Below, piece after piece: positions 36,273-47,874 of a stretch of 64,000 bases of DNA. The notes under the pieces were generated by a model that did not search any database, was not told where the DNA came from, and worked only from the letters and a program-made list of their open reading frames with translations. The first letter of the stretch is position 1. Each line of letters begins with the position of its first letter. Made by a program: the position numbers and the translations under genes. The DNA comes from Rhexocercosporidium sp. MPI-PUGE-AT-0058. Its lineage: Eukaryota; Ascomycota; Leotiomycetes; Helotiales. The DNA lies in NCBI GenBank assembly GCA_020746875.1, contig JAGTJL010000039.1:124001-188000 (forward strand), given 5' to 3'.

Positions 36273-39200
36273 TTGGACGACATGAGTACTTCCTACCATT
36301 CTGTTCCACAGGACGATTCAGACCCCAGCATAATTGTTGATTGCCCGTCTGATACGACTCAAACTAAGAATGAGAATTTGCTGAGCCATGTCATCAACTC
36401 AGAACGTTTCTCGGTGGACCTCGATGGTCGAGGAATCAACAGCACAAATGTCAACCTTATCGGTACGAGTTCAGACGAGGCCAGTATACGAGAAAGAAGG
36501 AAATCAAGGCTAGCTATTGCTGCTTCTGAGCCAGCATCCACAGTCGAACACGAAGAATCCACTGAAGTCGAGGACGAGAATTTACTCCAGCTTGTTGCTG
36601 AGTTTGAACGTATTTCGGCAGACCTCGATGACTCATCACTTCCCAGCCGAGAAATCAGCCCTACCACGACTAGGAACGAGCATAACATACACCACGAAAG
36701 TAGTACAACCACAGATGTTCCTACATCTATTTCAGCATCCGCAGTGGAATACCAAGAACATGGAAACGCAGTCCAGAAGCAGCATTCGAGTGAAAGCGAC
36801 GTTCTCGATAACGAATCTGGTCATGGAGCTATGAAAGTCGCAAGCAATCTTGGGATCCCAGAGCTGTATTGTCCTTTCTTCCTGCGACAAATCGTACTCC
36901 TCATATTCGCAATTGCTATGTGCGCGATGATTGTTGTTCTCGCCACCTTGTATAGCATTTCCCAGCGCGATCAAGGTCTCGGGTCACCTTCTCAGAGGCT
37001 CCATCTACTTTGGAAGTACGGGCCAACAGCCAGTAAGTGGAAATTCAAGCGTGGTGTATAACGTAGATTTCTAATGGCACACAGTACCGGTCGTTATCTC
37101 TGCCTTGTGGGGACAAGTAGAGCTACGCACCAAACAGTATCTGCCATGGTCAATTATGTACGCCAGACCAGCCATGTCAAAAGATACCGTATCCTTAGAC
37201 TATGTCGATCCCATGAGTATCGTCTCTTTATTCAAGTCCATAAAATCACGTCACTGGCCGATCACTTTCGCCATTGTTGGAGGAATGTTACTGAAATTAT
37301 CTGTGGTATTCTCCTCTGGTCTCTTCGTCCTGGATATTGTTCATGTCGAAAAGCCAAGCTCAAACTTGATTGCAAGCTACGATTTTGATGTCTCGAGGTT
37401 CAATATCAGCTCCAATGATGGTGCTCCATACTCTAGATGGTACGCTATTCAAAAGTTCAACTTGAATTATCCCCTGGGTACGACAGCAACACAGGCCTAC
37501 CAGACTTTCAATCTCACAAGACCCCCACATGACTTCGACAGTAAGTACCCACATCAATTGAGAGATTTAATTGAAAGCTGAAAACTGAAAATTTAGAATC
37601 GACTCTGTCTATGAATGGCACCGCTGGTCAATTTTCCGCTTCGATATCCTGCCAGCCATTCATTAATCGTCTCAACTATACTCGTACAGACGACAATTTC
37701 CTCGATGCCCAGGATTTGCTTCCGTATAGCGGAGCACAAGTAAATCTGACGAGTCCGGACCTTGGGTACTATACTCTGAGAATTGCAGCTCCAACTTGCT
37801 CTGCAAACCTCAGAATCAGTGAGCAAGTGCAGGGTTCGATGTATTTTGTCAATTGCTCTTCTGGAAGCACAACTCCATCATGGGACAGGACCAAAGTTCC
37901 CAACACACTACAAAACCGAGATGCAAGTCAAGACCAGATTATATTTGCCTTTCACGACCACATAAGAAACCAAACCCAGCTATCAGCGGTTCTTTGCCAG
38001 CTTTCTTACAATTACGGACAGTCGTCTTTCATCATACCTTACGCGGGCGAGGTCAATTCGCCAAGTCTGGGGCCGCCGACCATAGGCGAACTGCCTGGAT
38101 TCTCGTCATTCGATATCATGGATGCTGTTCGCGTTTCCATGATGTATCTTCCCTCGGATGTGATACCAGCCTTCAAGTTCCCAGGGCTTGGCGATTATTT
38201 TTTTACAGCATTGAACGTAACAACACCCAATACAGCGACATGGCTCGACCCTGTAACAGTCAGCAAATCTTTACAAGATGTTTATGCGAGCTTCTCAGCC
38301 CAAATCGCCCGCCAATACTTCGTCGTGCCATCAAATACTACCATCCACGGGACTATCGTAGGAGATACAAGTCGATTGGTAATGTCAAGGCTATCGGTGG
38401 CATTGATGATTGCAACTCTGGGGTTGTCGATGATTGTTGCTCTAGTCCTTGTCTTCCTTGCTCCAAGAAGGGTAACGTCTCGGGATCCGACAACCATCGG
38501 AGGTCTATCAACCATTCTTGCTCGAAGTCCAGAATTCTCCAGGCAGATGACTGGCCAAGGAACTCCAATCGAAAGCTTGCCAATTGGCCTGTATCAAACA
38601 AAGGTCTTGGTTGAAGGCTCAAACCCACGATTTCAAATTGATGTGATCGAAACCATCAACCCGAAGGCAGAGAAGGCCTTGACTGGAGAACTTTCGACTG
38701 CCGGTACATTTTACAGACCTTACGCACTCACTATTTTTAACAAAGCTCTTATACTTGTGCTTCTTGCCGCACTAATCGCCATCCTTGAGGTTTTACATCA
38801 CCGTTCACTACGGCACGACGGGCTGGCAGCGGTTCCGGACAATGAATATGTCAGACTTGTCTGGGAATACGTGCCAATCACTGCAGTTGTTGGTCTTGGC
38901 TTACTTCTCACTGGTTTTGACTTCACCACACGGGTCCTGCAGCCGTATCTATCTTTACAGCGTGGTGGAGCCGATGCAACAGCTAGCGTCCTGGACGATC
39001 AACTCGGCAGACTTGCATTTGACAGATTATGGAATGGCATAAAAACTTTACGACTCACTGTAATCGCTTCTACCATTTCTGTCCTGCTAGTCCATGTTTT
39101 GACCATTGCCATCAGCGGTCTCTACGTGGCGGAGATCAGACCCCAGACCACTAATGTGACTTTCACGCAACTTGATAGCTTGGATGGCTCTCAGTTCTCG

Positions 39201-40526
39201 AACATCTCAGGAGTGCTACCAACAGATTGGAGCAATAATTTTGCACTATTGGGGAACCAGAGGAAATCCCTGCCTGGTTTGGTGCTTGAATTCAATGTTC
39301 CTCTGCCCCCATGGACTACAACTGAATTCGCGTTGCCACGCGGAAGTATTTCGACTAGGAAAGCAATGAAATTAGGCAACACTACTTCGACGAAACAAAT
39401 AGTGCAGATCAAAACTCAAGCTCTACGTGGGAACTTGAATTGCAGCCTTCTTCCCGACTCCGAAATTATATACAAAGGAAAGGGCTTAGCTTCCCGCCCA
39501 TTTAATCAGGCGTACGGAGCTCCTCAACTAGATCAAGAAGGCTTGGTGATCCAGACTTCAATACCGAAACCATGTGGCGATCCAAGCCTCGATCGCGATA
39601 TGACTGCCGTTCAGTACAGCTTTGCACCTGGCTATGTTGGACAAATACGATACGGGTCCTCGAATGAGTTTTACATAAACACGCTTGAGCCTTCTTGTCC
39701 ACAGTTTGTTATGATATTCGGTTACGTTGACCCCGCAATCTCAAGAAATATCACCAATGCGAATGTCAGTGTTGCGTGGTGTTATCCGTTTTACGAAAGC
39801 GTCAATGTCAACCTTAGTCTCTCAATGCCAGATTACACCATTCAGTCCGTTGTGGCAGACGAAAGCACGAAAAGGGTTCAAACGCTCCCTAACCTGTGGG
39901 CAATCATCTCACAGAGCTTCAACGATCTTCCAACGTCCAAAAGCAACGCTGCAGCGGCAAGCATGAAGCCATTCTTTCAATCGCTTCTCTTATCAGGACC
40001 AAATCCTCTCAAGCTCGAGAGCATTGGCAGCAAAGATAGAATATCAGATGTCCTACATAGCATGCAGACGGCATATCGTACACTGTCCGCACAAACAGCC
40101 AACATTTATCTCCGCTCGGAGCCAATCTCTCCTCCTCTGCAACTTCCAGGGTTTCTCACGAGTACTTCCCGCCTACGTCTGATACAGAGCACAATTCCGA
40201 TGCGGATACTTCAAGCCGTTCTGGCAGTCATACTGGTGTGCATGGTGCTTGCATTTATCGTAACTAGGAATTCTTCGAAAGTGCTGCACAGAAGCCCGAC
40301 TAGCATCGCTGCTGTTGCAAGTCTGATCGCAGGGTCAAGGATGATGGATCAGATTCCTGAGGGCGCAGAGTGGCTGAGTGACGATGAACTGCAGAGGCTG
40401 GATGTCTTCAGAGATCTCCAGGGCTTCAGTCTGAAGTATTTTGAGAGCGGAACGGATGAAGGTATTGAGAATCAGGCGGCTGCGAGATTCGGAATCGATG
40501 CTGAGAATTTATACCGACGTAGCTGA
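36273..40526 (+). CDS. DUF3433-type multi-pass membrane protein
   Basis: The predicted protein has 1381 residues in three exons: 36273-37032, 37085-37540 and 37597-40526. Two short introns (52 and 56 nt, GTAAGT donors, ...CACAG and ...TTTAG acceptors) join the frames exactly. Residues 1 to ~200 are acidic, Ser/Thr-rich and contain an approximate internal repeat (ENLLSHVINSERFSVDLD and ENLLQLVAEFERISADLD). A first membrane segment follows at about 205-228, then LLWKYGPTA and the segment before LFVLDIV. After a large Asn-glycosylatable loop come further helices (VALMIATLGLSMIVALVLVF, ALILVLLAALIAILEV), a second LVWEYVPITA copy, another pair of helices and a second extracellular loop. The last helix is near residue 1280, with a cytosolic tail. 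The duplicated LW-Y-P core is typical of fungal DUF3433 proteins, probably at the plasma membrane or vacuole; function unknown. No defect is visible. Confidence 0.85.
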
Positions 40527-40958
40527 GAAGATTAGCGAGAATTGCAAAGCCAAAAAAAATTCAAGATACTCTCGTGCCTTCAAACTAGTCTAGCTGCCTT
40601 ATTTTGATCATGCGACATACCCAAGATTAGTCAAACACTCATACATCTGATGGATTTATTTGTTCTACTTACAGTATTAAGCAACCATAGAAACCCTCAA
40701 TGTATTTAGGCATCGGATCATCTGAAAGAAGCCGAAGGCCGAGATGTGTCTTTAGCGAAGCCCTCTGATCTGGCAGCCTTGTTTACCACAACTCGTTGAA
40801 ATATTTTCAAGCCCAGGAAGAACATTCGATTCCTGCTCGATAATATAGTGTATAAAGAGAAAATCCTGTCTAGAAAACTTGACTCTTCAATCGCTCACTA
40901 TATTTCGTGCTCATATCCCATTCAAATAATTCAGGTATCTTGCGAATAATCGGCATCT
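40527..40958. other. Intergenic, downstream of the DUF3433 gene
   Basis: It contains the presumed 3' untranslated region, with an A-rich run right after the stop at 40553-40560. No other feature is visible. Confidence 0.4.
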
Positions 40959-41254
40959 CCCCTACCCTCACTCAAGATAGCAGAACTCGCAGTAATCAAC
41001 CCCTTACCTAAAGGTCCCCTCGAAATTCACCAAATTCGACCTCTACACCCCTGGGCTCAACGAGCCTCTCGTTAAAAACGAAGTCATCGCATACAATCTC
41101 ATGGATTCTAAGATCGCCAAACTCGGCGTCCACTTACTTTCTTACCCGGCTATCCTCGGTTTTACATTCGGCGGCACAATAAAAGTAGTCGGCATTTGCA
41201 TCGCAGAATTTCAAGTAGGCGATAAAGTTTGTTATTTCGAAAGCATTCATTGAG
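40959..41254 (+). pseudogene. N-terminal fragment of a zinc-binding-type oxidoreductase (MDR family)
   Basis: The sequence reads AVINPLPKGPLEI in one frame, then after a one-base shift near 41030 continues FDLYTPGLNEPLVKNEVIAY, KIAKLGVHLLSYPAILGF, GGTIKVVG and VGDKVCYF. That order matches the N-terminal GroES-like domain of medium-chain dehydrogenases such as fungal trans-acting enoyl reductases and quinone oxidoreductases. The match stops near 41,254 and no nucleotide-binding domain follows. It is therefore a truncated, frameshifted relic. Confidence 0.7.
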
Positions 41255-43583
41255 AAAGGTAATTATTGTAATGCTTATTAAAGGTATGCTATGGTCGGGA
41301 TAATATAGTCAGTAAAGCCTCAATGAGTTAGACTTAATTATTACGGCGAGTCAGATGATGAATTTAATGTATTCTAGACTCCCTTAACAGTGCATTTTGA
41401 TGTAAACGAAAAGCAAAGGAAACCTCCTATACAAACGAATCACAGTAGTCGTGAACATATCCATTTAGTTTAAATGACATCTTTTTCCATGTCTACTTAG
41501 TTGGTTTGACTCATAGACAAGCCAAGATAGAGAATGCGCGTAATGTAGACAACTTCATTGGGAAAAGTCAAACTACAACTAAAGGCAATATCACAATGGA
41601 ATAGTAAGTAACAAAGCCTTAGGCAAGATAGGGCTAGGACTATTACATAAGAAGTAGAAGAAGAAGAAATCGGTGGAAGAACCCTCTTCACTAAGCTGAC
41701 GGTGTAGCATCTAAAGATTGAGTAAATAAACAGGAAGAAAGCAAGGACACCCCTCAAAGACAACTGTCAAAGACCACCCTACATTCAACTTAGAGGAGTG
41801 CTACAAGTCAAGAAGCAAGCTGCTGTAGATGGCTCAGATGCAAGCAGAGGTAAGAAAGGTATTTTGTTGTGAATGGTGAGTCTCAACTCTACCTAGTCGG
41901 CCGGTCTCTCTACGTTTTCGAGATTGGACGTTATTAGTAGAAGTCCAAGAAAGGTTTTACCGTGGCAAGTCTCATATTCCGCCCTGCGAGGTTGTCTGGC
42001 TTCACGACGACGAGAAGGCTTGCACACCCGACCACTTCTATTACGTTTGCAAACAGAATCTTGAGAAAGATCTTGAGGATCTACCAGGCTTTAGGATTGG
42101 AAAGACATATGATAACCGCACAACTGCCTGTCTGCCGTACCTGGTGACCGAAGAGAAGCCTGACAAACAACAAGAGAATGAGGCTCGTCATTACATTTTT
42201 TTTTTTTTTCGGGGCTGCTCTTCTGCACGAACAACTTTTACTTTAGCATATAGCGGATAAGGCTCAAGCTCAGGACAATTCGGCCATCACATTCCACACT
42301 TTCGAAATTTATGCGATAGCAAACTGCGCCAAAGCGGTCAAGATATTCAGGGTATTTTTTTGCCCATTCGAGGAGACGCTCGGGTCCACCGGTATCCGAT
42401 TTGACATGGAAGTGATAGCTAACTTAGATCTGGATCGGGAAGCACATAGTGATGCCTTAAAGGTTTGGATGAATTTCATTCATTCTTAGGGATTAACTGT
42501 ACATACCCCGGAGATGATCAGAAAGGGGCAAGAGGTTATTAGTAGGACTAAAATAAATAAACAGGGCTAGGACGACAGAATATCGAGCATCGCATTCTTT
42601 TACGATACAGCGACTAAGATCAAGTTCAGAATCGTTAATAAGGAGAACGATCTTCCTTTTAATAGCAATTTATTTAATATATGTTTACCTCTTTATTTGG
42701 ATCTGCCTTACTGATAATATCAATAGCATCCTGCAGAAGCAGGCATACTTGACAATGCATCTAACGAGATCTCCGCGAATAGCGAAAAACCAATATCTTC
42801 CGAGGGTATAAGAATATCTGCCAAAAACTTCGCACAGAGCAATCCTACAAAAGAGAAAGTCATCGCGCATTCCGTGCCCAAGGATTTGTTTTTCACGGAA
42901 CCTACGAGAAGCAATACTACGAAGACTACCGTTACCTCAGCATCCTCCACGACTCCACCTCCGGCAGCTGCATCAAAAGGCAGACCCATCTCAACGCCCA
43001 AGACGATAGCCAGAGATCCACAACCTCAGAGAGGATCAAAGCTAGCACCAAACTGCATTTGGAACCCATTGAGAGAAAATTAAAACCGACCCAGGTAACC
43101 TTACCAGAATCGCCAAACTTGGACCTGGAAATCCACCCTCGAATGTCCGCAGTCGTTCCTACTTGAAAACAGACCCGGAAAATACAGTTACACAGCCTAG
43201 GTGACATACCCGGTCTACTAAAACCGCAAGTGCGGCTGTATCTACCTTCACATCTCCACCCACGTCCTCAAATCTCAATCCCAGTCCTCCTCATCACGAC
43301 AGTTGACTGGGAACATTCCAAAGAAAGATACTGCAACACCTCGTCTCCGCGTTCGGAGAGGTCGAAATCTGGCTCGGACGAAGGATAGCACTCGGCAAGG
43401 TTAAATTAAGGAAGGACGGGTCATCGATTGACACATTCTTGGTGGTTGAAGAAGAGAAGTGCAAAGTGCCTTTAGCCGATGGACATTAGGAGCTAATTTG
43501 GTTTAGCCTCGAACACAGGTCACTATGGGAAAAGCAGTATAAAGGTTTTGTGAAATTAGTTTCTCTATTAATCTATTGGCAAG
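41255..43583. other. Gene-relic region, unidentified
   Basis: Several protein-like stretches can be read, but none that I recognise. A plus-strand frame runs about 41,890-42,175 (SLYVFEIGRY, two stops, then a continuation in another frame with EVVWLHDDEKACTPDHF). A minus-strand frame lies at about 42,420-42,235 (YHFHVKSDTGGPERLLEW). A plus-strand end lies at about 43,340-43,490 (GEVEIWLGRRIALGKV). A 15-nt poly-T run sits near 42196. These may be pieces of one or more decayed host genes. Confidence 0.35.
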
Positions 43584-43585
43584 TA

Positions 43586-44972
43586 CAGTACTAGTCAACT
43601 TATAATGCATAAACACGATTTAATTAAGGGAGCCTCATTATTCCCCTATAAATAACTTATTAATTACGCAACTTCTAGAAGTCTGAATTAAATGATATTT
43701 AAAGCCTTGAAATCGTGAGAATCTTAGTATTCTTCTTAAAAAATTAAAGTAAATTTCCATTAACTAATTACTCTAATATTTTATATGCTACTTATCTGCC
43801 GCGACAACAGCCTCAATTCGTCTCCGTATTAACAACTATAAATTATCGAACAACCTCTTATTTAAACAGTCCCACGCAGCTTGTAAACAAGACTCTAGCC
43901 TTGCCCGAGCTTCCTCTGATTCGCTCTTATTAAGCGCAACGTTAGGAAATATCTTAACGACCTTCTTCTTAAAGTGCCACCAGGAGTGCTCGATCGGGTT
44001 TAAGTCGGGGGAGTAAGGCGGCCAATCTTCGAGTAAATCGATTTTATAATCTCGGAACTACTATTAAACCTTTGCTATAATATAAATTAACGCGTTATCT
44101 TATATAAAATCATACTTATCGCTATTTAAATTAAGGTTTTCGAAAATTAGGCCGACTTACACGTTAAGTACCTCTAAAGAGCTTTCAGCCGAGTACCGAT
44201 GTTTCTTCGACTCAAAATCTCGATTTATAATATAAAAACTACTCCTCCCGAGGTCTTAAAAGACAGCCCAGATTATAACTTTCATATTATTCTTCGCGTT
44301 ATAAGTTTAAATTATCTATCGGTATTACTTTTATATAAGTGTTCGAAAGACTTATTCGTCCCTTTTACCCCGCCTCCGCTCGACAGAACACTCGTCACTT
44401 TATATAATTAAAGCCCAGTCCTCTGCGAGCCAGTGTCTTCTTTCGAGGCACTAAGTAAGTCGTTTTGCCGCATTTTGTTTTATAAGAAAAGGGCAGCGTA
44501 TAGCTTTCTAATTCGTGATTCCATACTCTTTGAAGATCTTCTGTATTATACTCTTTTAATAAGCCACTTCACAAGCTGCACGGATCTATATATATATCCT
44601 TTGAGTTTAATCGAACGTAGCGTAATAAAACGCGTTCGTCTGCTTCGGTATAGGATTTCTTTCGAGGGCTGTGAGGGAGGGATTTGCCTTCGTGGCAGAG
44701 GAGGTCGTTTTATATAATACGTAGGACCGTTGAATATTTGATATCAAGCTCTACTGCGATTAAAGAAAGTCTCGCGCTTTTATTTGCTTTTCTAATAATA
44801 AAACCTCTTGTATGTAAGGACAAATGCTCCTTAAGAGCTCGATTCTCAGAGATAAGAGTAAGAAGGCGACGTTATACTAGTATATTCGTGTTTTAGTTAT
44901 AGGATTTATAAGAGGAAAGAAACGCGGTCGCGAAAAATCGCGCTTTTATGTATTATTTATTATACGTGAGTG
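43586..44972 (-). mobile_element. Tc1/mariner-type DNA transposon, degraded
   Basis: The element is about 1.39 kb with imperfect inverted ends: left CAGTACTAGTCAACTTATAA..AAACACGATTT, right AAATCGCGCTTTTATGTATT..GTGAGTG. TA lies immediately outside both ends (43584-43585 and 44973-44974), the usual Tc1/mariner target. The transposase remnant is on the minus strand. The exact ends are uncertain by a few bases because the TIRs have decayed. Confidence 0.7.
43788..44905 (-). pseudogene. Tc1/mariner transposase, inactivated
   Basis: On the minus strand the N-terminal helix-turn-helix region reads GFIIRKANKSARLSLIAVEL. A middle part includes ERVLLRYVRLNSKDIYIDP. The C-terminal catalytic signature DWPPYSPDLNPIEHSWWHFK sits near 44030-43970; in active transposases it carries the third acidic residue of the DDE/D triad. 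The chain ends EAVVAADK with TAG at 43788-43790. Several in-frame stops and frame changes lie in the middle, consistent with RIP. The start near 44905 is approximate. Confidence 0.8.
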
Positions 44973-44974
44973 TA

Positions 44975-45242
44975 CATATTGATTTGCTTAATTTAATAAC
45001 CTTAATGTTTTTGCTAATTATTTTCAAGATGCTCTTTGGCCTTAACCTCAAGGCCCTTGAGTCGTCTGATCGTGTCAATTACACTTTAATAAATAATAAT
45101 ACCTTTTTGGAGATTCATTACTAACGACCCCTTCTTCCTCGCTTTCATCCTCACTTACACCCGCCTTACAGTCAACTGCCTACTATCCTCTGTCTTCAAT
45201 ATCCGTCCTCTCTTTTCTATCTTCGGTTTCACCGACTTTGAG
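44975..45242. other. Short intergenic segment
   Basis: Nothing recognisable lies between the Tc1 element and the frame that contains the microsatellite. Confidence 0.4.
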
Positions 45243-45827
45243 ATGCACACTTTAAAAGGCCGAGAAGTGCTACTTATATTTATTAAGAAGGCTTATACGA
45301 ACCTGTCACGCACTTTTAATACGGCTAGTATAAATATTATCGCCGCTATAAAAGTCACCTTAAATAAGAAGCAAAATAAGGCTGCTGCTACTAAGACAGA
45401 TATAGCTATACTTCTCTCGTTAAGTATTATATTAAACGCAACAAATGCTGTCGATGCTATTAATTCTATTAATTCTATTAATTCTATTAATTCTATTAAT
45501 TCTATTAATTCTATTAATTCTATTAATTCTATTAATTCTATTAATTCTATTAATTCTATTAATTCTATTAATTCTATTAATTCTATTAATTCTATTAATT
45601 CTATTAATTCTATTAATTCTATTAATTCTATTAATTCTATTAATTCTATTAATTCTATTAATTCTATTAATTCTATTAATTCTATTAATTCTATTAATTC
45701 TATTAATTACGTTAATTACGTTAATATTATAATTACTTTAAAAAGTAGTAATAGGAGTAATAGGAACATGGACATCTCCAAAAACGCTACTTTTAATTCC
45801 TCTGAACCTAATTATGCTAAAGATTAA
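45243..45827 (+). CDS. Hypothetical frame with a (Asn-Ser-Ile)27 tract, doubtful
   Basis: This 194-codon open frame begins at an ATG at 45243. Its first ~65 residues are lysine-rich and non-repetitive (EVLLIFIKKAYTNLSRTF). Residues ~73-153 are encoded by a perfect 9-bp repeat giving Ile-Asn-Ser, and a short tail follows. I recognise no domain. A 9-bp repeat cannot break a frame, so openness here is weak evidence for coding. AT-rich surroundings suggest decayed transposon sequence. Confidence 0.25.
   Translation: MHTLKGREVLLIFIKKAYTNLSRTFNTASINIIAAIKVTLNKKQNKAAATKTDIAILLSLSIILNATNAVDAINSINSINSINSINSINSINSINSINSINSINSINSINSINSINSINSINSINSINSINSINSINSINSINSINSINSINSINYVNYVNIIITLKSSNRSNRNMDISKNATFNSSEPNYAKD
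45459..45701 (+). repeat. Microsatellite (ATTAATTCT)27
   Basis: Exactly 27 uninterrupted copies of the 9-mer ATTAATTCT span 243 bp, followed by two diverged units (ATTAATTAC and GTTAATTAC). Perfect homogeneity indicates recent expansion or ongoing slippage. Confidence 0.95.
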
Positions 45828-47874
45828 TAGTTTTTATTTCCTTTACTCGCTTATTCACTTGTCTCATGTCCTTACTGACTCTTATGCTACTCCTTAGTAA
45901 TACCTTCCGAGTTAACGCTACAAATTTTATAATAAGTGACGGAAAGCACTTCTACGTTGCAACCTATTATAACCCTGAACGGCAGCGGTATTAAGATTCC
46001 CGTCAATCCGATTTTGAAGCAGGTTCTGGTTGCTCTTAGATTCTTAATGTAAGAGAAAGAGAAGAATCTGGCGTTGCGAAAGCAATTAGGAGATCACGTT
46101 CATTAAACGAGCTCTTAGGTAGGGGAAGAGGAGATAGTCATTTAATATATTTATAACTGCATAAAATAACGAATTATAAGAGCAATAAGGCGCTATATGG
46201 AAAAGCAAAAAGAGATCTATTTATGGTTTTTTTTAAAGGGGGGTTTTAAGTCTACTTCTTTCCCCAAAATTGAATAAGCAATTGAAATATATTAGGTATA
46301 ACTAATCGAGAACATCCGTAATAATTAGAAGTTATTCTTAAAATCTCGCGAATATATATAGCAGGTTAAATAGCATATAAAAGTAAAATAATTAGGTTAG
46401 ATTTAAGTGACTATTTAATATTAAGGCTAGATTGGACTATAAATATTTACTTATTATTATTATAAGTCAACTATACTGAACCTACCCGAAGGTAAACTTT
46501 CCGGTAGAACCTAGCTCCTCCGATTACCCATCGAGCATCCATATGATCTGCCATCCTCAGCGTGCGTACGTGCGTGCATGCCTACATTTTTGAGCGAAGA
46601 ATAAACATAAACAGAAAGAGAGACAGAAATAAAGTCGTAAAATTGTCAAATTATTATCGTGAAAGGCTAAGGGGCGTTAATTAGTAAAGGATTATATAAA
46701 AGCACAAGATTAAAAGCCATAACCTAAGCATTAAATCCAAAAAAGACCGCTAAATTAAGAAGTAAGAAGTCAAAAAATTAACACAGCTCACCTTTGTTCG
46801 TCCATCCATCTTATTCTTTAATCCACTCCTACAAGCATGTAATAGAACTACTTTTCTGTTCTCATTATTAAGGTCCTTAGTTCCCTGGTCAGCTGTAACA
46901 CTTCCTTATCGAGCTATTATTCTATGGCGAAAGTCTGTGCATGAGGGCAGCGATCTTAGTCGAGGATCTGCCAGCTGTGAGGGCGCTGGGGTTGGAAGTC
47001 TTGCGCGGATCTACCACCGAGGGGAGGCTTGAGGCAGAGGAGGAGTGGGAGTTGGAGTGGATGGGCGATACGCTTGTAGTAGCGGTCGATGTTTGAGATT
47101 GAGGGTTGATTTGATCCTACTAAATGGCGATCGGGCATAACTTTATTTTCTTCGTCCCAAGGTTAGTTAATAAGCTCGCCGCTTTACTTAGGCGCTAATT
47201 ACCCTCGGCTTACCCTTTCCTCACTTAAGTCACTTAAGTAGTTTAAGTAACCTAAGTAGTCCCTGAGTAGCCCTTAAGTAGTGCTTACTTTTCACTTACG
47301 CATTTAATCTTTAATTAGTTTAGATATAAATTAGGGCTTTTTATTTTTATTTTTATTAAGTTTTAGCGATAATCCCTGGGAGCTTAAAAAGGCTCTTAAG
47401 GGATCTTAAACTAGATTCTTGTAAAAATAAATTCATGATATAACTAACATTGGCATTCGCCTATAACGGTAAGGCATAAAGGTCTTATTTAAGGAGAGGG
47501 ATTTGCTGCTATTTTTGATAAACCTTTTTTTTGTCTCTGTTCGTAATTTGAATTCCTCCTCCTCAATTCGATTAGTGGACTATTTCCAGATGAGTTCCAG
47601 ATTTTTGGTATGCGCTTCCTAAAGCATAGCTCTCTTATGCCGGAAATCGTAAAAGATAGGGAAGGTAATGTAGATGTGGTGAATAAGGCTTGCTTAGGGT
47701 CCGATCTAGCAGAGGAATAAGGCGATGTAAGGACTATTCGTAGTAGACAATATTAAAACCAAAATGTTAGGAAATCGAAAACGGTTATTAAAATATAAAA
47801 GTAAGCTAGCTTTACCGTGTACCTTCTTATTGCTCCAGGTACTAAGAGACCGAGGTAGTATCTGGATCGGAGCT
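45828..47874. other. AT-rich intergenic region, nothing firm
   Basis: A GC-richer patch at about 46,920-47,150 has a 60-codon minus-strand frame with no signature. Short imperfect CTTAAGTAGT-type repeats lie at 47,220-47,290. The rest has no recognisable gene, RNA or repeat end. Confidence 0.35.

Noticed and set aside
37853..38614. 253-codon frame inside the DUF3433 gene
   Set aside because: It is an alternate frame within exon 3, with no domain. The long frame is continuous and matches the family.
45459..45701. Possible CRISPR array
   Set aside because: The units are a 9-bp perfect tandem repeat with no spacers, in eukaryotic DNA.
45445..45732. 95-codon Leu-Ile-Leu repeat frame
   Set aside because: It is a second frame of the 9-bp microsatellite, open only because the repeat lacks stops.
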